A stretch of 64,000 nucleotides of DNA, taken from the NCBI RefSeq assembly GCF_019083965.1, contig NZ_JAHRCY010000013.1:1-64000 (forward strand), given 5' to 3'. The stretch comes from Catellatospora tritici (GTDB lineage Bacteria; Actinomycetota; Actinomycetes; Mycobacteriales; Micromonosporaceae). Shown here one piece after another: positions 8,235 through 14,335 of the stretch. Positions within the stretch are counted from its first letter, which is position 1. Every line of letters begins with the position of its first letter. The translations under genes were made by a program, and so were the position numbers. The notes below the pieces were generated by a model, which made no database searches, was not told the DNA's origin, and saw only the letters and a list, made by a program, of their open reading frames with translations.

Positions 8235-10874
8235 ATGCAACCTGCCCCGCGTCTCGCCGCCTCCCGCGGCAGACCCCTGTACGCCCTCGCGCTCGCCGCC
8301 GTGGCGACGCTGCTCATCGCCTACGCCGTCGTCATCGCGACCAACCCGGCCAACGCCGCGGTCACCCTGCTGTCACAGGGCAAGACCGCGACCGCGTCCT
8401 CCACCGAGAACGCGGGCACCCCGGCCTCGGCGGCCGTCGACGGCAACACCGGCACCCGCTGGTCCAGCGCCGCCGCCGACCCGCAGTGGCTCCAGGTCGA
8501 CCTGGGTGCCACCGCGAACATCAGCCAGGTGGTGCTGAACTGGGAGACCGCCTACGGCAAGTCCTTCCAGATCCAGGTCTCCGACAACGCCACGACCTGG
8601 ACCAGCATCTACAGCACCACGACCGGCACCGGCGGCGTGCAGACGCTCAACATCACCGGCTCCGGCCGCTACGTGCGGATGTACGGCACCGTGCGCGCCA
8701 CCGGCTACGGCTACTCGCTGTGGGAGTTCCAGGTCTACGGCGAGATCCCGGGCGGCGGCGCCTGCGCCGGCAACGCGGCCCTGGGCAAGACCGCCACCGC
8801 CTCCTCGGTCGAGAACGCGGGCACCCCGGCCTCGGCGGCCGTGGACGGCAGCGGCACCACCCGCTGGGCCAGCGCCTTCGCCGACCCGCAGTGGCTGCAG
8901 ATCGACCTGGGCTCCACCCAGTCCATCTGCCAGGTCGTCCTGACCTGGGAGGCGGCGTACGCCACCGCGTTCCAGATCCAGCTGTCGGACAACACGACCA
9001 CCTGGACCACCGTCTACAGCACCACCACCGGCACCGGCGGCACGCAGACGCTCAACGTGTCGGGCAGCGGCCGCTATGTGCGGATCTACGGCACCGCGCG
9101 GGCCACCGGCTACGGCTACTCGCTGTACGAGGTGGCGGTGCGCACCGGCACCCCGACCTCGCCCAGCCCGAACCCGTCGCCCAGCCCCAGCCCCAGCCCG
9201 AGCCCGAGCGGCGACCCGATCCCCGGCGGCGGCTCGCTCGGCGCCAACGTGAAGGTCTTCGACCCGAGCATGTCCGGCGCCACCATCCAGGCGCAGGTCG
9301 ACGCCGTCTTCCACGAGATGGAGTCCAACCAGTTCGGCACCCAGCGCTACGTGCTGGCGTTCAAGCCGGGCACCTACAGCGGGTTCAACGCCCAGATCGG
9401 CTTCTACACCTCGATCATCGGTCTCGGCCAGAACCCCGGCGACGTGCGCATCAACGGCGACGTCACCGTGGATGCGGGCTGGTTCCAGGGCAACGCCACG
9501 CAGAACTTCTGGCGCTCGGCGGAGAACCTGTCGGTCTACCCGTCGGCCGGTTTCACCCGGTGGGCGGTGTCGCAGGCGGCCCCGTTCCGGCGCATGGACA
9601 TCCACGGCGACCTGAACCTGGCCCCGAACGGCTACGGCTGGGCCTCCGGCGGCTACATCGCCGACAGCCGGGTCTCCGGCTCGGTCGGGCCGTACTCGCA
9701 GCAGCAGTGGTACACCCGGGACAGCCAGATCGGCGGCTGGGTCAACGGCGTGTGGAACATGGTGTTCTCCGGCGTGCAAGGCGCTCCGGCCAACAGCTTC
9801 CCGAACCCGGTGTACACGACCCTGGCCACCACCCCGTTCAGCCGGGAGAAGCCGTACCTGTACCTGGACTCGGGCGGCAACTACCGGGTGTGGGTGCCGT
9901 CGCTGCGCACCAACGCGTCCGGCACCAGCTGGGCGGCCGGCTCGACCCCGGGCTCCTCGCTGCCGCTGAGCTCGTTCTACGTCGCCAAGCCCGGTGACAG
10001 CGCGGCGCGGATCAACCAGGCGCTGGCCCAGGGCCTGCACCTGCTGTTCACCCCGGGCATCTACCACGTCAACCAGACGATCAACGTCAACCGGGCCGAC
10101 ACCGTCGTGCTGGGCCTCGGGTACGCGACGATCATCCCGGACAACGGGGTCACCGCCATGCAGGTGGCCGACGTGGACGGCGTGAAGGTGGCGGGCATCC
10201 TGTTCGACGCCGGTGCGACCAACTCGCCGAACCTGCTGGTGATGGGCGCGTCGACCTCGGGCGTCTCGCACGCGGCCAACCCGTCGTCGATCTCGGACGT
10301 GTTCTTCCGCATCGGCGGCGCCGGTCCCGGCAAGGCCACCAACAGCCTGCTGGTCAACAGCAACAACGTGCTGATCGACCACATCTGGGCGTGGCGCGGC
10401 GACCACGGCGCGGGCATCGGCTGGACGGTCAACACCGCCGACACCGGTCTGATCGTCAACGGCAACAACGTGCTGGCGACCGGCCTGTTCGTCGAGCACT
10501 ACCAGAAGTACAACGTCATCTGGAACGGTCAGGGCGGCCGCACCATCTTCTTCCAGAACGAGCTGCCCTACGACCCGCCGAACCAGGCGGCGTACATGAA
10601 CGGCACGACGAAGGGCTACGCCGCGTACAAGGTGGCCAACACGGTCACCAGCCACGAGGCGTGGGGCATGGGCAGCTACTGCTACTTCAACGTCGACCCG
10701 ACGATCCACGCGGCACGCGGGTTCGAGGCGCCCAACAACGCCAACGTGAAGTTCCACAGCCTGCTCACGGTGTCGCTCGGCGGCAACGGTGTGATCGACA
10801 ACGTCATCAACACCACCGGCGCCGCGGCCCAGGGCACGGCCACCGTGCCCGTCAACGTCGTCAGCTACCCGTAA
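8235..10874 (+). CDS. Secreted F5/8C (CBM32) x2 plus parallel beta-helix protein
   Basis: 879 aa. Residues 14-35 are a hydrophobic signal or anchor. Two discoidin/F5-8 type C modules follow at about 43-170 and 175-305, each with the TASSxENAGTPASAAVDG start and QWLQxDLG core. A Pro-Ser linker (about 306-328) leads to a 540-residue right-handed beta-helix like the pectate-lyase/GH55-type proteins, with two halves (INGDVTVDAGWFQGN and GVTAMQVADVDGVKVAG). Such proteins bind and probably cleave glycans outside the cell. ATG at 8235 has GGGAGAAGAG immediately upstream. It is likely repressed through the palindrome at 8160-8173. Confidence 0.85.
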   Translation: MQPAPRLAASRGRPLYALALAAVATLLIAYAVVIATNPANAAVTLLSQGKTATASSTENAGTPASAAVDGNTGTRWSSAAADPQWLQVDLGATANISQVVLNWETAYGKSFQIQVSDNATTWTSIYSTTTGTGGVQTLNITGSGRYVRMYGTVRATGYGYSLWEFQVYGEIPGGGACAGNAALGKTATASSVENAGTPASAAVDGSGTTRWASAFADPQWLQIDLGSTQSICQVVLTWEAAYATAFQIQLSDNTTTWTTVYSTTTGTGGTQTLNVSGSGRYVRIYGTARATGYGYSLYEVAVRTGTPTSPSPNPSPSPSPSPSPSGDPIPGGGSLGANVKVFDPSMSGATIQAQVDAVFHEMESNQFGTQRYVLAFKPGTYSGFNAQIGFYTSIIGLGQNPGDVRINGDVTVDAGWFQGNATQNFWRSAENLSVYPSAGFTRWAVSQAAPFRRMDIHGDLNLAPNGYGWASGGYIADSRVSGSVGPYSQQQWYTRDSQIGGWVNGVWNMVFSGVQGAPANSFPNPVYTTLATTPFSREKPYLYLDSGGNYRVWVPSLRTNASGTSWAAGSTPGSSLPLSSFYVAKPGDSAARINQALAQGLHLLFTPGIYHVNQTINVNRADTVVLGLGYATIIPDNGVTAMQVADVDGVKVAGILFDAGATNSPNLLVMGASTSGVSHAANPSSISDVFFRIGGAGPGKATNSLLVNSNNVLIDHIWAWRGDHGAGIGWTVNTADTGLIVNGNNVLATGLFVEHYQKYNVIWNGQGGRTIFFQNELPYDPPNQAAYMNGTTKGYAAYKVANTVTSHEAWGMGSYCYFNVDPTIHAARGFEAPNNANVKFHSLLTVSLGGNGVIDNVINTTGAAAQGTATVPVNVVSYP

Positions 10875-10887
10875 CCGCGGTGGGCGC

Positions 10888-10926
10888 GGGGGGGGGGGGG
10901 GGGGGGCCCCCCCCCCCCCCCCCCCC
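10888..10926. repeat. G19C20 homopolymer palindrome, probable assembly artefact
   Basis: Nineteen G (10888-10906) followed directly by twenty C (10907-10926), 14 bp after the stop codon of the beta-helix protein. A perfect G-run/C-run junction is unusual for real sequence. It is what results when reads collapse into poly-G at a strong hairpin and are joined from both strands. A real terminator hairpin probably lies here, hidden. Confidence 0.7.
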
Positions 10927-10993
10927 GACGGCGACGTGAACGTGATCACCCTCGGGTGACCGGGCCCGCGCGGCGGGGCTAAGCTCGACAGCG

Positions 10994-11119
10994 CGAAGGG
11001 GAGTAGCTCCCAACGCGGTGGTCGACACAATGGCCCGCCCGTGCGGTCCCGGTCACCCGACCTCGTCTACGACGGGGTGAGCGAGACCTTCGACTTGGCT
11101 GAAACGCCGGGTCGAGGTC
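10994..11119 (+). ncRNA. yybP-ykoY manganese riboswitch
   Basis: The conserved family signature is present: GGGGAGTAGCTC at about 10998-11009 and the 3' element GGGGTGAGCGAGACCTT at 11074-11090. Helix P1 can form between CGAAGG (10994-10999) and CCTTCG (11087-11092). The 3' strand of P1 also lies in a competing hairpin (GACCTTCGAC at 11085-11094 with GTCGAGGTC at 11111-11119), which gives a plausible switch. It lies directly ahead of a GDT1/UPF0016 gene, the classic partner in bacteria. Known ligand of the class: Mn2+. Confidence 0.88.
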
Positions 11120-11168
11120 GTCGCGTGCGCCCAGCCCGGTGTGTGTTCCCGGGAGGGCGAGAAAGTAC

Positions 11169-11756
11169 ATGGACGGGTTCCTGGCCGCGCTGCTCATCAG
11201 CTTCGGCGTCATCTTCGTGGCGGAGTTGGGCGACAAGTCCCAGCTGATGGCGATGACCTTCGCCACCCGCTACCGCACCAGCACGGTGCTGATCGGCATC
11301 ACCCTGGCCACGGCCGTGGTCCACCTGGTCTCGGTGGCGGTCGGCGCCGGGCTCGGCGCGACGCTGCCCACCGGCCCGATCAACCTGATCGCCGGGCTGG
11401 CGTTCCTCGGCTTCGCCGCCTGGACCCTGCGCGGCGACAAACTCACCGACGCCGACGAGGCACGCGCCGCCAAGAGGCACCGGTCGGCCCTGTGGGCCGT
11501 GGCGGGCACCTTCTTCCTGGCCGAACTCGGCGACAAGACCATGCTGGCCACCATCACGCTGGCCACCAGCCACGGCTGGTTCGGCACCTGGCTCGGCTCC
11601 ACCATCGGCATGGTCGCCGCCGACGCCCTGGCCATCCTGGTCGGCCGCCTGCTCGGCAAGCACCTGCCCGAACGAGCCATCAGGTTCGGCGCCGCCGCCC
11701 TCTTCGCCATCTTCGGCGGATGGCTCCTCATCGAGGCCATCACCCAACTGACCTAA
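11169..11756 (+). CDS. TMEM165/GDT1 (UPF0016) family Mn2+ exporter
   Basis: 195 aa. Two homologous halves each carry the family motif ExGDKS/T: ELGDKSQLMAMTF near residues 17-29 and ELGDKTMLATITL near 120-132, each followed by membrane helices; about six transmembrane segments in all. The family exports Mn2+ (MneA type) in exchange for protons. ATG at 11169 is chosen over an upstream GTG (11139) because the protein then begins at the first transmembrane helix and GGGAGGG lies at 11151-11157. The upstream yybP-ykoY riboswitch supports induction by high manganese. Confidence 0.92.
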   Translation: MDGFLAALLISFGVIFVAELGDKSQLMAMTFATRYRTSTVLIGITLATAVVHLVSVAVGAGLGATLPTGPINLIAGLAFLGFAAWTLRGDKLTDADEARAAKRHRSALWAVAGTFFLAELGDKTMLATITLATSHGWFGTWLGSTIGMVAADALAILVGRLLGKHLPERAIRFGAAALFAIFGGWLLIEAITQLT

Positions 11757-11757
11757 C

Positions 11758-11838
11758 CAAGATCGCTCAAGCTGCCGGGCAATCGGGCGTATCTTGGGGC
11801 GCCATTCCCACGATTGCCCGGCAACTTGAGCGATCTTG
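11758..11838 (+). repeat. Interspersed inverted repeat, family A, copy 2
   Basis: An 81-bp element whose outer 28 bases (11758-11785, from CAAGATCGCTCAAG) and last 28 bases (11811-11838) are complementary with one mismatch. This makes it the most nearly perfect of the four copies. It starts 2 bp after the GDT1 stop codon, so it can act as that gene's terminator. The centre keeps the shared GTATCTTGGGGCGCCATTCC segment. Confidence 0.88.
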
Positions 11839-11906
11839 CGCGGCGGCGGCGGCGGCGCGCGCGTCCGCGGCGGCGGGCGGGGCGGCGGGTGCGGCACGGG
11901 CGGGTG

Positions 11907-11966
11907 GGTGGGACTGTGTGGGTGGACGGGGTGGGTGGGACTGTGTGGGTGGGACTGTGTGGGTGG
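11907..11966 (+). repeat. G-rich 19-bp repeat, three copies
   Basis: Three copies of a 19-bp G/T-rich unit (GGTGGGACTGTGTGGGTGG) at 11907-11925, 11934-11952 and 11948-11966, the last two overlapping. They sit in a longer plus-strand G-rich tract (11881-11975) with many GGG runs, which could form G-quadruplexes ahead of the YibE/F gene. Nothing coding is visible in it. Confidence 0.75.
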
Positions 11967-12074
11967 ACGTGGGTTCGTCGGTGCTCGGGTGGTCCGGATC
12001 GCGTGCTTTACTGGGCCGACCTCGCCGCGGCACCTGCCGTGGCGGCGTGACCGTCTCCCCGCGCAGGAGCCTCC

Positions 12075-13472
12075 GTGAGCAGCCCGCATCACCACGCCGA
12101 CGTGACGAACCACCGGTACGGCGACTCGCCGCGTCACGACCACGCCGGTGCCGATCCGGGCGGGCACGGCCACTCCCATGCGCACGGCTCGCAGCCGGTC
12201 GCGGTCAGCCGCAGGGCGACGCGGCTGACCCTGGCCGCGCTCATCCCGGCCGCGCTGCTGACCCTGGTCGGGCTGGTGCTGCTGTGGCCGGGCCAGCTCA
12301 AGTCCGAGCCGTGGACCGGGCCGCCCCAGTTCGAGGGCGTGGTCCAGGCGGTGCACTCGGTCGACTGCGCCACGGTCCCGGAACCGCCCGCGCAGAGCCC
12401 GGACCAGAGCGGGCCGCCGGTCTGCGGTGAGGTCACGGTCCGATTGACCGGCGGGCCGGAGGAGGGCAGCGAGGTCACCACGGCGATACCGGCCGGGCCG
12501 GGCGCCCCGCGGGTGTCGCCGGGCGACAAGGTCTTCGTGATCAAGACCGATGACTCGGCCGAGGGTGGCGGGGTCACCTACGACATCCTGGACCACGACC
12601 GCGGCGACGGCATGTGGGCGCTGGTGCTGGCGTTCGTGCTGGCGGTGGTGGCGTTCGGGCGCTGGCGGGGCGTGGCCGCCCTGGGCGGGCTGGCGTTCAC
12701 GTTCGCGGTGCTGCTGATGTTCATCGTGCCGGCGATCCTGCAGGGCAGCTCGCCGCTGCTGGTCGCGATCGTCGGCTCCGCGGCGATCATGCTGGTGGTG
12801 CTGTACCTGACCCACGGGATCAACATCCCGACCTCGATGGCGGTGCTGGGCACCCTGGCCGCGCTCGCGCTGACCGGCGGGCTGTCCGCCCTCGCCGTGA
12901 GCCTGCTGCACCTGACCGGCATGTCCAGCGAAGAGTCGCTGTACGTCACCTTCGTCAACGGCGACATCAACATGCCCGGACTGCTGCTGGCGGGCATCCT
13001 CATCGGCGCGCTGGGCGTGCTCGACGACGTGACGGTCACCCAGGCGTACACGGTGACCGAGCTGGCGCAGGCCAACCCGGCGCTGGGCTTCGCCAAGCTG
13101 TACGCCGCCGCGGCCCGGGTCGGCCGCGCGCACATCACCTCGGTGGTCAACACCATCGTGCTCGCCTACGCGGGCGCGTCGCTGCCGACGCTGCTGCTGC
13201 TCGTCGCCGGTGGGTCGCCGCTGGGCACCACGCTCACCTCGGAGTTCCTGGCCCAGGAGATCGTTCGCTCGATCGTCGGCACCCTCGGCCTGATCACGGC
13301 GGTACCGATCACCACCGCGCTGGCGGCGCTGGCCGCCAGCGGCGGCAGGCGCGAGCGGCGCCGGACCCCCTCGCCCCGCCCGCAGCGCCCGCGGCACACC
13401 GACGCCCTCGAAGAGGCCTGGGGCGTCCCGCCGGAGCGGCACGACACCGCCGGGTATCACCGACACGGGTGA
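12075..13472 (+). CDS. YibE/F-family membrane protein with His-rich N-terminus
   Basis: 465 aa. The first 38 residues are strongly His-rich (SSPHHHADVTNH; GGHGHSHAHGSQ), followed by a transmembrane helix (about 45-70) and an extracytoplasmic domain with cysteines at the positions usual for YibE (VDCATVP; PVCGEV). Seven to eight further transmembrane helices follow (about 180-440), including the GINIPTSMAVLGTLAAL and TQAYTVTELAQANP blocks typical of the family. Function is unknown in the family. The His-rich tail and adjacency to a Mn exporter hint at metals, but that is inference. GTG at 12075 follows GGAG at 12066-12069. Confidence 0.88.
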   Translation: MSSPHHHADVTNHRYGDSPRHDHAGADPGGHGHSHAHGSQPVAVSRRATRLTLAALIPAALLTLVGLVLLWPGQLKSEPWTGPPQFEGVVQAVHSVDCATVPEPPAQSPDQSGPPVCGEVTVRLTGGPEEGSEVTTAIPAGPGAPRVSPGDKVFVIKTDDSAEGGGVTYDILDHDRGDGMWALVLAFVLAVVAFGRWRGVAALGGLAFTFAVLLMFIVPAILQGSSPLLVAIVGSAAIMLVVLYLTHGINIPTSMAVLGTLAALALTGGLSALAVSLLHLTGMSSEESLYVTFVNGDINMPGLLLAGILIGALGVLDDVTVTQAYTVTELAQANPALGFAKLYAAAARVGRAHITSVVNTIVLAYAGASLPTLLLLVAGGSPLGTTLTSEFLAQEIVRSIVGTLGLITAVPITTALAALAASGGRRERRRTPSPRPQRPRHTDALEEAWGVPPERHDTAGYHRHG

Positions 13473-13593
13473 ACCGTCCGGTGTGGCCGGAGAAAATCCG
13501 GCGAACTGAGCACGATTGCGGAAGTCTGGCACGCCCGATTCCGGTAAGTTTCGCGAGTTACGCGCTCGTCCGAACGACCGGAGGCACTTCCGT

Positions 13594-14166
13594 ATGACCA
13601 CCAGCAAGCTCATCAGCAGCGCCGCCGACACCGTCACCGCGGTGGTGACCGCGCCGCCGATGTCGGCCGTCACCAAGGAGTCGCCGACGCCGAGCAGCGG
13701 CTTCGACGTGCACGGGCTGTGCGAGCACCTGCTGAACTCGATCCACATCAGCCGGACCGCGGTGCGCCGGGAGAGCTGGCCCGCGGGCAAGGTCGTGGTC
13801 ATGGACCAGCCGCCGTGGGTGAAGTTCCCGCCGGAGCTGGCGTCGCTGAGCGCGGCCTGGGCGGCACCCGACGCGATCGAGGGCGAGGTGCAGCTCAACG
13901 GGCGGATGCTCCCCGCCGAGCTGGGTGCCGGGATCACGCTGATGGAGCTGGTCGTGCACGGCTGGGAGCTGGCTCGGGCCAGCGGGCAGACCGTCGAGTT
14001 CGACGACGAGGTGCTGGAGGTGGCGCTGGCGCAGGTCGCGGGGGTGGCCCCCAGTCTGCGCGGGCGGCCGGGCGGCTTCGGGCCGGAGGTGCCGGTGCCC
14101 GCCGAGGCGAGCACGCTGGACCGGCTGGTAGGCCTGAGCGGCCGCGACCCCCACTGGAAGCCCTGA
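13594..14166 (+). CDS. TIGR03086-like metal-binding / mycothiol-dependent-type DinB protein
   Basis: 190 aa. The C-terminal half contains TLMELVVHGWELARASGQTVEFDDEVLE, the pattern of the maleylpyruvate-isomerase/TIGR03086 metal-binding family, in which HGWELA carries a metal-ligand histidine. The N-terminal part (HGLCEHLLNSIHISRTA) has the further His/Cys expected of the four-helix DinB-like fold. Family members are mycothiol-linked enzymes or uncharacterised; no substrate can be given. ATG at 13594 with GGAGG at 13580-13584. Stands alone between YibE/F and the GH127 gene; a strong terminator follows. Confidence 0.75.
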   Translation: MTTSKLISSAADTVTAVVTAPPMSAVTKESPTPSSGFDVHGLCEHLLNSIHISRTAVRRESWPAGKVVVMDQPPWVKFPPELASLSAAWAAPDAIEGEVQLNGRMLPAELGAGITLMELVVHGWELARASGQTVEFDDEVLEVALAQVAGVAPSLRGRPGGFGPEVPVPAEASTLDRLVGLSGRDPHWKP

Positions 14167-14185
14167 CCGGCACCGACAGACCGCT

Positions 14186-14225
14186 GCGCGAACGGCGACC
14201 TCCACCTGGAGGTCGCCGTTCGCGC
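14186..14225. terminator. Strong hairpin with an extra direct-repeat arm
   Basis: A perfect 19-bp stem: 14186-14204 (GCGCGAACGGCGACCTCCA) with 14207-14225, loop CC. The right arm is repeated with small changes at 14230-14248 (GGAGGTCGCCGTCTGCGCG). It ends transcription of the gene at 13594-14166 and insulates the GH127 promoter. Confidence 0.8.
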
Positions 14226-14291
14226 ACCTGGAGGTCGCCGTCTGCGCGAAACGTCGCGTTTACATTTGCATGCGTCGAAGTTACCGTGTCT

Positions 14292-14315
14292 CTATAACGT
14301 TATAGACAACGTTGT
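14292..14315 (+). promoter_or_regulatory. Two palindromic AACGTT operators upstream of GH127
   Basis: CTATAACGTTATAG (14292-14305) is a perfect 14-bp palindrome and ACAACGTTGT (14306-14315) a perfect 10-bp one. Both are centred on AACGTT and their centres are 12 bp apart, about one helical turn. AT-rich palindromes with a central CG are typical of LacI/GalR-family sites. They lie 21 bp before the GH127 start codon, in position to block transcription or translation initiation. The regulator is not in the window. Confidence 0.55.
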
Positions 14316-14335
14316 ACAGACGCCAGGGAGGCGCT

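Noticed and set aside
8373..11030. Long minus-strand open frame opposite the beta-helix protein
   Set aside because: It runs through the homopolymer artefact and the riboswitch and has no motif; clearly a shadow.
11067..14114. Very long minus-strand open frame opposite GDT1, YibE/F and the DinB-like gene
   Set aside because: It crosses several well-supported genes and two repeat regions, is built of low-complexity Arg/Gly/Gln residues and has no family resemblance; long antisense frames are expected in DNA this GC-rich.
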